Position numbers and translations under genes: made by a program
Shown: positions 16,626 to 23,597 of the stretch, piece after piece
Layout: each line of letters begins with the position of its first letter
Numbering within the stretch: position 1 is the first letter of the stretch
DNA from: a virus
IMG/VR virus record: IMGVR_UViG_3300044974_000607
Coordinates: 1-23,946 of that record
DNA: 23,946 bases
Strand: one strand, 5' to 3'
The notes under the pieces: generated by a model
Told to the model about the DNA's origin: nothing
The model's input: only the letters and a program-made list of their open reading frames with translations
The model's database searches: none

Positions 16626-17192
16626 ATGGCTGAAATTCTTTTCATCAACGACACATATATAAAGAAGTACACACAAGTGAACGGTGCAGTTGATTCAAAC
16701 ATTCTTTACCCTTCTGTGTATCTTGCACAAGACAAGTATTTGCTTCCATACTTGGGAACAAATTTGTTTGAAAAACTGAAAGACGACGTTGCCAACAACA
16801 CGTTGTCTGGAAATTACGCGACGCTGGTTGACGATTACGTGCGCCGTGTTGTACTTTGGTGGACAATGGTTGAAGTCATGCCGTTCTTGACATACAAACT
16901 TGACAACGGAACACTGGTGCAACGCACAAGCGAAGACGCGCAACCAGTTTCAGACCGCGTGTTCAAAGACATGCTTGAACGTGCAGTAAACAACGCGAAT
17001 TACTACACTGGTTTGATGGTTGACTTCATTTGTGCAAACAGTTCTTTGTTTCCAGAATACAACAACAATGTGTTTCCACAGCGCGCGCCACTGCAAATAA
17101 AGAAAGGTAGTTCAGAAATTATTTTTTCCAAAGGAAATACTGCAACAAGTCGCGACTACTACGGTGAAATACGTTTAAGCCAATTGCCATGA
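16626..17192 (+). CDS. Probable head-tail connector protein
   Basis: A 188-residue, helix-rich protein starting 6 bases after the portal stop. It begins LFINDTYIKKYTQVNGAVDS and has KYLLPYLGTNLFEKL (37-51) and VLWWTMVEVMPFLTYKL (76-92), a plan I link to a conserved Bacteroidota phage family near portals, similar in layout to gp6-type connectors whose helices bundle under the portal. The C-terminal 40 residues are extended and basic. It overlaps the next ORF by 4 bases (ATGA). The connector role is inferred from position and helical content. Confidence 0.55.
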   Translation: MAEILFINDTYIKKYTQVNGAVDSNILYPSVYLAQDKYLLPYLGTNLFEKLKDDVANNTLSGNYATLVDDYVRRVVLWWTMVEVMPFLTYKLDNGTLVQRTSEDAQPVSDRVFKDMLERAVNNANYYTGLMVDFICANSSLFPEYNNNVFPQRAPLQIKKGSSEIIFSKGNTATSRDYYGEIRLSQLP

Positions 17193-17305
17193 AGAAAGAA
17201 ACACAAGAAAAACGTCAACTGTATTTGTTGAAGTTGAAGAAATACGAAAAAGAAAAATTGAAAAAACTTTATACTGAAAAAGAAAATGGAAAACGCATTC
17301 AATGA
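17189..17305 (+). CDS. Tiny lysine-rich ORF in the lysis region
   Basis: A 38-residue ORF starting in an ATGA overlap with the previous gene and overlapping the next by 20 bases. Fourteen of 38 residues are Lys and seven Glu (for example KLKKYEKEKLKKLY), suggesting a single charged amphipathic helix. The coupled start argues that it is translated; the A-rich composition argues that it may be chance. It may also serve to carry ribosomes to the holin-like gene. No family recognised. Confidence 0.45.
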   Translation: MKKETQEKRQLYLLKLKKYEKEKLKKLYTEKENGKRIQ

Positions 17306-17648
17306 ATTCGTAAACGAAATTGTTTTGTTGTTTGGAAAATTCAGCACATACATTTTCGGAATTACGATTGGTCTTCTTGGAAAACTATCTTATGAAATAT
17401 ACATGAAACGCACACTCAACTTTATTCAATGGACTGCTGTTGTCGGCATGTCTGTTTTTACTGGTTACGTGACAAGTGTTTATTGCAATTCGCAAGGTTT
17501 TGAAACACAAGCGCAATTCATTGTTCCACTTGCAACACTAATGGGAGAAAAGTTTTTCATTTACTTAATTGAAAACCACAAGCAACTACTGGACGCGCTG
17601 TTTGGTTGGTTGAAGACAAAGCAAAACAAGCAGAAAACAAAAAAGTAA
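17286..17648 (+). CDS. Holin-like membrane protein
   Basis: A 120-residue protein with two clear hydrophobic spans (about 20-36 and 46-66) and a third weaker one (about 76-96), ending in a strongly basic tail (KTKQNKQKTKK). Size, membrane spans, charged C-terminus and position just before a peptidoglycan peptidase without signal sequence all fit a holin, the pore that releases the endolysin at the end of infection. Part of the start overlaps the 38-residue ORF. No specific holin family was recognised, so the call rests on topology and context. Confidence 0.65.
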   Translation: MENAFNEFVNEIVLLFGKFSTYIFGITIGLLGKLSYEIYMKRTLNFIQWTAVVGMSVFTGYVTSVYCNSQGFETQAQFIVPLATLMGEKFFIYLIENHKQLLDALFGWLKTKQNKQKTKK

Positions 17649-17669
17649 AATAAAATAAACTCGAATAAC

Positions 17670-17795
17670 ATGGAAGAATTATTGCCAACTACAAACGCCG
17701 ACGCAATTCGTGAACTAATTTTAATTCTAATTGGTTTAATCATTCGCGGAATTGAAAAACGCAAATTAAAAAACGCAGACAATGCCAAGTCGTAA
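17670..17795 (+). CDS. Small hydrophobic peptide between holin and endolysin
   Basis: A 41-residue ORF (starts MEELLPTTNADAIRELILIL) with one hydrophobic segment (about residues 14-26, LILILIGLIIRG) and a basic tail (EKRKLKNADNAKS). It starts in an A-rich context typical of this genome (CTCGAATAAC before ATG), 21 bases after the holin-like gene, and overlaps the endolysin start by 14 bases. It may be a second holin, antiholin or regulator of lysis; the short span could also make it an amphipathic peptide. Confidence 0.55.
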   Translation: MEELLPTTNADAIRELILILIGLIIRGIEKRKLKNADNAKS

Positions 17796-18183
17796 CATTA
17801 AAGACTGTGTTCCACAACTTCAAGACGCATGGACACAAGCCAGCGCCGCGTTCGTTGCGAAATACCCACAACATCCAAAGCCGTTCTTAACTTGCACGCA
17901 CAGAACTGAAGCAGAGCAAGCAGAACTGTACGCGCAAGGAAGAACAAAGAAGGGAAAAATTGTAACTCAATTGAAGACTGGAAGCAAACACAATTTTTTT
18001 CCAGCGCACGCATTCGACATTGCATTTGTTCGCAAAGACAAAGCGCTTGACTGGTCACCAAATAACTTCAAGTTGTTTGCAGAAATAGTCAAGGAAGTTG
18101 CACCAAGTGTAAAGTGGGGCGGTGACTGGAAGAAGTTCAAAGACTTACCACACTTTGAAATAAAAATTGAAGTGGAAATTTAA
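17782..18183 (+). CDS. Endolysin: M15-type L-Ala-D-Glu peptidase
   Basis: A 133-residue enzyme of the M15 metallopeptidase type used by phages to cut peptide stems of peptidoglycan. The motif SKHNFFPAHAFDIAF (68-82) gives zinc ligands His70 and Asp79; KWGGDWKKFKDLPHFE (111-126) gives the third ligand His124 with the typical WGGDW and PHFE signatures. The early TCTHRTEAEQAELYAQGRT (37-55) is the usual conserved stretch before the active site. There is no signal peptide or cell-wall binding domain, so release needs the upstream holin. Length is typical for a single-domain enzyme. Its stop shares TTAA with the convergent leftward gene. Confidence 0.9.
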   Translation: MPSRNIKDCVPQLQDAWTQASAAFVAKYPQHPKPFLTCTHRTEAEQAELYAQGRTKKGKIVTQLKTGSKHNFFPAHAFDIAFVRKDKALDWSPNNFKLFAEIVKEVAPSVKWGGDWKKFKDLPHFEIKIEVEI

Positions 18184-18623
18184 ATTGTCTTTGCAATTTC
18201 GTACGGAGCAAGCGTGTCAAGTGAAACAAACACTTGCAACTCGAAGCCGCCGTTGTTTTTGAAGTGCATGAACTTGCCTTGCTCCAGCATTGCAGTTCGT
18301 GGAATGCGCCAGCATGCGTGTTCGTCTTCAATTACAACTGTGTCGAATAGTTTTGCGTTGTCAAGAATGTAATGATTAAAACCATATTGACGCGTGCGCC
18401 ACATAAAATGTTTTGTGCGGTCACGTTTTACGTGGAACTCGCGTTCTGGAATTCGTATTGTTCCAAGTTTGCGCTGAAAATTTTCTTCTTTCAAGTGCAA
18501 ATGAATTGACGCAAACGTTCCGTGGTGCGTTGAAATAATTTTGTTTCCTTCTTCGTCGCTAATTGTGAAGACATTTGAAGGCAACTTGACCTTTGTCTTC
18601 GTTTTCTTTTTTGTGTTGTTCAT
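18180..18623 (-). CDS. Unknown basic protein at the end of the leftward operon
   Basis: A 147-residue protein starting MNNTKKKTKTKVKLPSNVF, so with a strongly basic N-terminus, then His- and Arg-rich parts (STHHGTFASIHLHLKEENFQ; RDRTKHFMWRTRQYGFNHYI). No membrane span or recognised motif. The ATG at 18623 is preferred over the in-frame TTG at 18635. The start overlaps the preceding small membrane protein by 65 bases, unusually long for this genome. It is the last leftward gene and converges on the endolysin with a 4-base overlap. Confidence 0.65.
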   Translation of the reverse strand: MNNTKKKTKTKVKLPSNVFTISDEEGNKIISTHHGTFASIHLHLKEENFQRKLGTIRIPEREFHVKRDRTKHFMWRTRQYGFNHYILDNAKLFDTVVIEDEHACWRIPRTAMLEQGKFMHFKNNGGFELQVFVSLDTLAPYEIAKTI

Positions 18624-18750
18624 GGTATTTTGCAATTAGTATTATTAAAAAAATGAATGCAGCAACAAGCACTGCAACAACAAACTGCTTGTCAGTTATT
18701 ACTTGCTTTGGCTCTTTCCAACCGTCGTGTTCTTCATTCTGGAATTTCAT
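18559..18750 (-). CDS. Small single-span membrane protein
   Basis: A 63-residue protein with an acidic/neutral N-terminal part, one clear hydrophobic span (about residues 22-40, QFVVAVLVAAFIFLIILIA) and a charged C-terminal tail (KYHEQHKKENEDKG). It overlaps both neighbours (17 bases with the upstream gene, 65 with the downstream gene), which fits a compact phage operon. The sharp hydrophobic/charged boundary supports a real protein. Function unknown; membrane roles near phage early genes include host takeover, exclusion or lysis accessory. Confidence 0.6.
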   Translation of the reverse strand: MKFQNEEHDGWKEPKQVITDKQFVVAVLVAAFIFLIILIAKYHEQHKKENEDKGQVAFKCLHN

Positions 18751-19066
18751 TTTTGCAAATTTCTAAAAGTGTAACAAGTCCAATGTTTATGTTTTGCTTT
18801 TCAAGTTCATTCAAAATTTTCTTGAAGCGAAGCCCAGTATAAAAGTGGTCAATTGCACCAAGCCAAATTGTGCCAATGAAAGCAAACGCCCAAATAATAA
18901 GCGGCGTATAAATTTCAAGCAGCGCAAGCACGTTCACCACAACACCAGTTGCAACAAATAATTTTCGCAACCAGTCTTTATTTCTATTCAGCCAGCGGTA
19001 AACGTGCAAGTCTTTGTAATGCTTCTTGAATGTACTGCGCACAAGTGCGCGTTCAATGTTTTTCAT
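18734..19066 (-). CDS. Two-span membrane protein
   Basis: A 110-residue protein with a basic N-terminal segment (LVRSTFKKHYKDLHVYRWL), two hydrophobic spans (about 36-50 and 54-72) joined by a very short turn (EIYTP), and a charged helical C-terminus (LRFKKILNELEKQN). This hairpin topology is common for small phage membrane proteins. It overlaps the NinG-like gene by 14 bases and the next membrane gene by 17. No family recognised. Confidence 0.65.
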   Translation of the reverse strand: MKNIERALVRSTFKKHYKDLHVYRWLNRNKDWLRKLFVATGVVVNVLALLEIYTPLIIWAFAFIGTIWLGAIDHFYTGLRFKKILNELEKQNINIGLVTLLEICKNEIPE

Positions 19067-19613
19067 CTTGTTTGAGTTGTTTAATTTTGTTTTTGTAGTA
19101 TTGAATTCGCTCTTTAATTTCTGGAAGCGTCATGCGAAGCGGCAAGTTTTTTTTTGCAAGTAGTTCTTCAAGTTGCTCGTATGTAATTCTTTCAAGTATT
19201 CCTTCACGATATTCAAGCAAGTTGCCGTGTTTGTGCTGGTTGCATTCGACACACTGTCCAAAACAATTCGTTTCTGTGAAGCGAAGGTTTGGATAAGAAC
19301 CAACTGAAAAAAAATGACCAGCGTCATATTTGCCAACCAACGGTTTGCCACAAGAAACACAACCTTTGTTTGCGTCGCGTAAACGAATGAACTGATTGAA
19401 CACTTGCTGCAAGTCACGCCGCCAGTGACTAATTGACTTGACGCGTTCGCGCATTGCTTTCAATTCGCTTTTTTCTTTTTTATGCTTGCTCAACTTTGCG
19501 TATTCAAGAACGCAGTGAACGTTGGTGCATACTGGTTGCAACGTTGAGTACAGCGGAACGAAGCGCGTTCTGCAGACTTTACATGTCTTCGGTTTCTGTT
19601 TCATCAAATTCAT
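19053..19613 (-). CDS. ninG: NinG/Rap-like recombination nuclease
   Basis: A 186-residue protein resembling lambda NinG (Rap), which acts on branched DNA in phage recombination. The N-terminus has a Cys cluster (Cys11, Cys14, Cys29, Cys34), likely zinc-binding. The core is HNH-like: CVSCGKPL (85-92), KYDAGHFFSVGSYPNLRF (95-112) with His100, and NCFGQCVECNQHKHGN (116-131) with Cys121 and Cys124. The end is a charged helix. The start at 19613 gives MNLMKQK; Met4 (19604) is an equally good start. It sits downstream of the helicase and of the annealing protein/nuclease pair, a natural partner for recombination-driven replication. Confidence 0.82.
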   Translation of the reverse strand: MNLMKQKPKTCKVCRTRFVPLYSTLQPVCTNVHCVLEYAKLSKHKKEKSELKAMRERVKSISHWRRDLQQVFNQFIRLRDANKGCVSCGKPLVGKYDAGHFFSVGSYPNLRFTETNCFGQCVECNQHKHGNLLEYREGILERITYEQLEELLAKKNLPLRMTLPEIKERIQYYKNKIKQLKQDEKH

Positions 19614-19863
19614 TTATGAAAGGACACATTTGCAAACAATGTTCTTCAGTTTGTGCAAGATAGTAATGACCGTTGTGCATTATCATTCCACCAGCGAACA
19701 CCGCTTCCATGTCTTCAACGAGTTCTGAAAACATTTGCCATGCTTCTGCAAACGTGAAGAACAGCCAACAATAATACTCGTCTGCTTCCCAATCGAATAC
19801 GCGCACAACGTAAATTTCAGAAAGCGAAATTGCTTTTGTTTTCTTCTTCATTCCAGTCGACAT
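19579..19863 (-). CDS. Small acidic unknown protein
   Basis: A 94-residue acidic, aromatic-rich protein (DWEADEYYCWLFFTFAEAW), with an acidic tail (NEFDETETEDM). No motif recognised. The ATG at 19863 lies 47 bases inside the helicase gene; Met5 at 19851 (MKKKTKA) is an alternative with a 35-base overlap. Its end overlaps the NinG-like gene by about 35 bases. Translation by coupling is plausible. Possibly a small regulator or inhibitor; function unknown. Confidence 0.6.
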   Translation of the reverse strand: MSTGMKKKTKAISLSEIYVVRVFDWEADEYYCWLFFTFAEAWQMFSELVEDMEAVFAGGMIMHNGHYYLAQTEEHCLQMCPFINEFDETETEDM

Positions 19864-21181
19864 ATTGCATGACTTCGTGTTTAAATTTCATTGGAACAAT
19901 TCCAGTTCCACCGTTCCTTTGTTTTGCAACAATGTATTCTGCAAGACCAGACGTGCTGCTTCCATCTTCTGTTTGTTCAATGCCGTAGTATTCTGGACGG
20001 TAAAGAAAAACAACAACGTCCGCGTCTTGCTCAAGTGAACCGCTTTCGCGCAAGTCTGAAAGCATTGGGCGCTTATCTTGTCTTGCTTCAACTTGACGCG
20101 ACAACTGCGACAATACCACAATTGGAATGTTGCATTCCTTCGCGACTTGTTTCAGCGTGCGACTTATCGAAGAAAGTTCTTGTTCACGGTTCATGTTGTT
20201 GCGTTTATTGCTTCCACCAAAGTTCATCAATTGAATGTAGTCAATGTAAGCAATTTCTACATTGTGTCTGTACTGAAGTTGTTTGAGTTTTGCACGGAAG
20301 TCGAAGACTGAAAGTGAAGAACTGTCGTCAATAAAAATTGGTAGTGCATTCAGTATGTCAACGGTCTGGTAATACGTTCGCAGTTGGTCTGTGTCAAGTT
20401 TGTACTTCATCAAATTTTCAGCACCAATACCACATTCCATTGAAGCAAGTCTGTAAACGAGTTGAACGTTTGACATTTCAAGCGAAAAGAAAGCAACTGG
20501 TATATTTTTTTTTGCAAGCGCAAGAACTTCTGAAAGTGCCATTGCAGTTTTTCCCATTGCTGGACGACCAGCCATGTAAGTCAAGTCAGACTTCTGGTGA
20601 CCACCAAGAATTCTATCAACAGCGCGCACGCTTGTTGAGTAACCGCTGACTTCAACGCTCATGTTGTAGCGTGCAACAATGTTTTGAGTTGCTTCTGCAA
20701 CAATGTCTTTCATTTGTTTTGCGCCTTGCTTCAAGTTGTTTTGAAATACAGAATTCATTTCATCCATGAACCTTGTATAAATTTCCAGCGCGTCGTGTTC
20801 TTCGCTTGAACTGTCGTTTGAAATAGTCGCACCAATACGAACGAAGGCGCGCTTCATTGCAAGTTGTTTCAATACTGCAGACCAGTGTCCAATGTTCGCA
20901 GTTGAAGCAACGCGGTTGGTCAACTGTGAAACGTACATTGCACCACCGACTTCTTCAAGCATTTTATTTTCTCGCAGTTTGCGCGTGACGGTCAATAAGT
21001 CAACCGCTTGTCCAGCGTTGTACAACTGCTGAATTGCTTCAAATACTTTTTTATTTTCAAGTGAGTAAAAAATTTCTTCGTTCAATTCGTCCATGTACAG
21101 CACGCACGACTTTGGCTCAAGCAAGAACGCACCAAGAACTGCGCACTCAAGTTCTTTGTCATGTATAAACTCTGTCTTCAT
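19817..21181 (-). CDS. dnaB: Replicative DNA helicase, DnaB type
   Basis: A 454-residue ring helicase that unwinds DNA at the phage fork. The N-terminal domain (about 1-100) shows the expected ELECAVLGAFLLEP start and YSLENKKVFEAIQQLYNAG. After a linker comes the RecA-like core: Walker A GRPAMGKT (205-212), FFSLEMS (231-237), Walker B YIDYIQLM (312-319), then IVVLSQLSRQVEARQDKRP (354-372) and LRESGSLEQDADVVVFLYRP (377-396), the last containing the C-terminal motifs of the family. Length is typical. Its start overlaps the upstream replication protein by 4 bases (ATGA), fitting a helicase and its loader or initiator made together. Confidence 0.95.
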   Translation of the reverse strand: MKTEFIHDKELECAVLGAFLLEPKSCVLYMDELNEEIFYSLENKKVFEAIQQLYNAGQAVDLLTVTRKLRENKMLEEVGGAMYVSQLTNRVASTANIGHWSAVLKQLAMKRAFVRIGATISNDSSSEEHDALEIYTRFMDEMNSVFQNNLKQGAKQMKDIVAEATQNIVARYNMSVEVSGYSTSVRAVDRILGGHQKSDLTYMAGRPAMGKTAMALSEVLALAKKNIPVAFFSLEMSNVQLVYRLASMECGIGAENLMKYKLDTDQLRTYYQTVDILNALPIFIDDSSSLSVFDFRAKLKQLQYRHNVEIAYIDYIQLMNFGGSNKRNNMNREQELSSISRTLKQVAKECNIPIVVLSQLSRQVEARQDKRPMLSDLRESGSLEQDADVVVFLYRPEYYGIEQTEDGSSTSGLAEYIVAKQRNGGTGIVPMKFKHEVMQYVDWNEEENKSNFAF

Positions 21182-21807
21182 GCTGGTCTGTATTTGGTTG
21201 GTGAAGTGTACACTTGCTTCGTTGACGAAGTTACGTTTTTGTTTTCATCTTTGAACCATACGCCGCGCATTTTTTGTTTCCAGTTTTGAATTGACTTTCC
21301 TCTGCTGTCTTTCCAATTTGCTTCGTTGTAATAGTGAAACGCATTGCGCGCAACTTCAACTTTGAAATTGTTTTCAGTGAAGAACGTTTCAACTTCTTGC
21401 AGCGAAGGTGCAACAAACTTTTCTTTTTTCTTTGGTTGCACGTTTACATTTTCACCTTCTTTCCAATTTAAATTCCAGTGTGCGTTTTCAAAATTTTCAT
21501 TCTCATTCTCATTTGCATTTGCATTGTCATTTACATTTACATTAGTTTCCGCTCTGCTTTGCTCTTGCTTGTCTTCTGCTTCGCGCTTGCGTTTTGGCTT
21601 CATTCCATTTTCATAACGTCGCATGTTTGCTTGCAGTTGTGGTTTGATAAGAATGAAAACTGTCTTTGCAATTCCATTCAGTTCAATTTCATTTGCTGAA
21701 AAACTGAATTCCATTATTGCGTCGAACACTTGACTTTTCGTTGTTGCGTCCAGTTCTTTCATTGCTTCAAAGAACGAACGATAAAATACAATTGAATTTC
21801 TTTCCAT
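21178..21807 (-). CDS. DUF6291/DnaD-like replication protein with Asn-rich linker
   Basis: A 209-residue protein. Residues 1-65 (IVFYRSFFEAMKELDATTKS ... IKPQLQANMRRYENG) resemble the DUF6291 type found in phage replication proteins. Residues 86-124 are a disordered linker in which every second residue is often Asn (VNVNDNANANENENENFEN). Residues 132-186 (PSLQEVETFFTE ... AFHYYNEANWKDSRGKSIQN, then WKQKMRGVWF) resemble the short C-terminal motif of DnaD/replication-initiator proteins. It is directly coupled to the DnaB helicase, so a role as helicase loader or origin-binding protein is likely (inference). The leader has ACACAAAAACAAC before ATG and no Shine-Dalgarno. Confidence 0.75.
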   Translation of the reverse strand: MERNSIVFYRSFFEAMKELDATTKSQVFDAIMEFSFSANEIELNGIAKTVFILIKPQLQANMRRYENGMKPKRKREAEDKQEQSRAETNVNVNDNANANENENENFENAHWNLNWKEGENVNVQPKKKEKFVAPSLQEVETFFTENNFKVEVARNAFHYYNEANWKDSRGKSIQNWKQKMRGVWFKDENKNVTSSTKQVYTSPTKYRPA

Positions 21808-21820
21808 GTTGTTTTTGTGT
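21808..21820 (-). promoter_or_regulatory. A/C-only translation leader
   Basis: Directly upstream of the DUF6291/DnaD-like gene the leftward strand reads ACACAAAAACAAC to the ATG, with no G and no Shine-Dalgarno. Very similar leaders precede two other leftward genes (23577-23597, 23803-23829). Such A-rich unstructured leaders are known to help initiation in Bacteroidota; shared use in one operon suggests a common signal. Confidence 0.4.
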
Positions 21821-21821
21821 A

Positions 21822-21854
21822 TAAAGAAGCAGCACGCAGTGAGCGCGCCACTTC
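21822..21854 (-). terminator. Hairpin between YqaJ nuclease and replication protein genes
   Basis: On the leftward RNA, GAAGTGGCGCGC (21854-21843) can pair over 12 positions with GCGTGCTGCTTC (21837-21826) around a TCACT loop, three of the pairs being G-U. On the rightward strand those same positions are C-A mismatches, so the fold favours leftward RNA. The U-tract after it is weak (UUUAUA), so it may attenuate or act as an RNA-processing site rather than a full stop. Confidence 0.45.
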
Positions 21855-21864
21855 TGTTTTTATT

Positions 21865-22572
21865 TTATTGTTGTAACCACTGCGCAACCAGTTCGCGCTT
21901 CATTTCATTTGCGCGTTCCATGCGCTTGCACATTTCTTCCATGTCTTCAGCGTTGGCATGTATCAAAGCAACGTGAAGCATTCTGTGTTCTGGCTGTCGT
22001 GGGTCGAATGAACAGAACAACCAGCAGGTCTTTCCAAAAGTCAGCATGTTCATTTGTACTTGCCAATAGTAGTCTTCGTTGACTTCTTTCAAGTCGTCAC
22101 CATTCTTCACTGTCGAATGCAAGTAATGGTTCACGCTATTAAATGGACACTTCATTTCAACACCAAGTTCCAAATTGTAACGCGTGTCAAACATTATTGC
22201 GTCGGGACTTGCGCCGCTGTATTCATTGAACAACTTGAAGGAAGGTTTCAATTGTGTTTGTTCTTCTGGACTTCCAATGAACTGCGCAACTTTCTGCAGC
22301 GCGTGTTCTTCCCACTCGTTGCCCCAGTCGATTGCGCGCCCAAATGCGTCATCGTTTGACAAGCCAGTGACTTCTTCCATTGCCTTGGAGTAAATGTATT
22401 TAAGCGCGGTCTGTGAAAGTTTTCCAGCGTCCTTGTCTGCTTTGGTGCGCGGCTCTGTAAATAAAGAACTGACTTGACTACCAGTGAAGCGACCAAGCCG
22501 CACCTTGTCCCAAGCAATTGAATTTTGCGCTGCTTGTTGTAGCGCGTCCAATACAAATTTATTTGTTTCCAT
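21865..22572 (-). CDS. YqaJ-type recombination exonuclease
   Basis: A 235-residue nuclease of the YqaJ viral-recombinase type, PD-(D/E)XK fold, that resects DNA ends to give single strands. Seen in order: RLGRFTGSQV (25-34), AIDWGNEWEEHAL (80-92), EYSGASPDA (117-125, with Asp124), GVEMKCPF (137-144, the E-x-K active pair Glu139/Lys141) and DYYWQVQMNMLTFGK (167-181, with Gln171). The ATG at 22572 is preferred over a TTG at 22584. It overlaps the annealing-protein gene by 14 bases, as exonuclease and annealing partners often do. Confidence 0.88.
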   Translation of the reverse strand: METNKFVLDALQQAAQNSIAWDKVRLGRFTGSQVSSLFTEPRTKADKDAGKLSQTALKYIYSKAMEEVTGLSNDDAFGRAIDWGNEWEEHALQKVAQFIGSPEEQTQLKPSFKLFNEYSGASPDAIMFDTRYNLELGVEMKCPFNSVNHYLHSTVKNGDDLKEVNEDYYWQVQMNMLTFGKTCWLFCSFDPRQPEHRMLHVALIHANAEDMEEMCKRMERANEMKRELVAQWLQQ

Positions 22573-23242
22573 AGTGTGTTTCAATTAAATTTAAAAGTGT
22601 TTGTTTTTGTTCTATCGACATAACGTCTGAAAGCGCTCCGATTGCTTCGCGTACTTCAAATTCATCTTGTTGGTTTTCAATTGCCAATTTCAATTTGTCG
22701 AATGTAGTTGGAGGCAGTTGGTTCATGTTGTCAGCGGTCTTCAACTTGAAAGGTTTGTACTCGTCTTTATTCTTGCGGTTCAAGTCACGACCAAATAATT
22801 TTCCAAGCGACAACGCTGCATTCTTCAAGCATTCTGTTTTGAGTTTTGGAAATGCCATGTCCAGCGCGTTTGGTTTCTTGTTGTCTGCATTCAATGCCCA
22901 GCGGTTACGTTCGCGCAAGTCGTCTTTTATTTCGTCGGGTACTTTGTCGACTGTAATGACAATTGAAGCAGCACCAATGCGACGAATTTCGAAACCTGTA
23001 ATTGGATGCAAGCAAACTAATTCAAGCGAACCTTGCACTTCATTTGCAATTGCAGACCACTGAAAATTTTCTGTGCGCCAGTGACCGAAGAACATTTCGT
23101 CCAGCGTCATTTCAACGTGCGACACAACCAGCGTTGACGCTTTGCGGTCTGGTGTTGCTTCAATACCTTTTTCATCTGGCATTGAATTAAGACGCGCTTG
23201 AAATTTTTGCAGCGCGTCAAGTGTTTCATTCTGGAAGTGCAT
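22559..23242 (-). CDS. Rad52/Sak-like single-strand annealing protein
   Basis: A 227-residue protein, probable recombination mediator. It has WRTENFQWSAIANEVQGSLE (55-74), a short strand pair LVCLHPITGFEIRRIGAASI (75-94), then the helical core NKKPNALDMAFPKLKTECLK (121-140) and NAALSLGKLFGRDLNR (141-156); the 'ALSLGKLFGRDLN' end is the strongest Rad52/Sak-like mark. It would coat single strands produced by the next-gene YqaJ nuclease and anneal them. The ATG at 23242 is chosen over an in-frame TTG at 23251. It overlaps the upstream gene by 17 bases. Exact subfamily is not certain. Confidence 0.75.
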   Translation of the reverse strand: MHFQNETLDALQKFQARLNSMPDEKGIEATPDRKASTLVVSHVEMTLDEMFFGHWRTENFQWSAIANEVQGSLELVCLHPITGFEIRRIGAASIVITVDKVPDEIKDDLRERNRWALNADNKKPNALDMAFPKLKTECLKNAALSLGKLFGRDLNRKNKDEYKPFKLKTADNMNQLPPTTFDKLKLAIENQQDEFEVREAIGALSDVMSIEQKQTLLNLIETHYGNK

Positions 23243-23576
23243 TGCTGTCAAGTTTATTAAATTGAACTGCCACCAATTTGCGTGCGTTGAAGTAGAACGC
23301 GTCGAATTCTTCTGGTGTAACTTGTTTGGACTTGCCGCTGAAAAATTCTTCCAGCATTTTGTTCACTTCGTATTTGTCGGGCGCACAATGAATGTACACA
23401 CTGAATTGAAGTTCTTCTTCTTTTGATGCACGCCACTTTTCGTACACGCTGCACTTCAACATTTGTTCTTCGTCAAGTATTGCAGCGCATGTGTATTCGT
23501 TCTGTTGCAAGTAAATTGGAAAGTTGTATTCAACTTCAACTTCTTCTTCGCGTTTAATCGTGAAAACCTTTTTCAT
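23226..23576 (-). CDS. Unknown acidic protein upstream of the annealing protein
   Basis: A 116-residue acidic protein beginning MKKVFTIKREEEVEVEYNFP, with EEEQ- and EEL-type clusters and no membrane span. The segment NKMLEEFFSGKSKQVTPEEF (about 72-91) looks helical. No family recognised. Its position directly before the annealing protein, with a 17-base overlap, suggests an accessory role in recombination or a small early protein. An A/C-only leader (CACAAATACAAAAACAAA) precedes the ATG. Confidence 0.65.
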   Translation of the reverse strand: MKKVFTIKREEEVEVEYNFPIYLQQNEYTCAAILDEEQMLKCSVYEKWRASKEEELQFSVYIHCAPDKYEVNKMLEEFFSGKSKQVTPEEFDAFYFNARKLVAVQFNKLDSNALPE

Positions 23577-23597
23577 TTTGTTTTTGTATTTGTGTGT
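23577..23597 (-). promoter_or_regulatory. A/C-only translation leader
   Basis: Between the 66-residue gene and the 116-residue gene the leftward strand reads CACAAATACAAAAACAAA directly before the ATG, with no G and no Shine-Dalgarno. It shares the ACA-AAAACAA core with the leader at 21808-21820. Confidence 0.4.

Noticed and set aside
22573-23251. TTG starts at 22584, 23251 and likewise 18635 for leftward genes
   Set aside because: Each has an ATG 9 to 12 bases downstream that leaves the conserved part complete.
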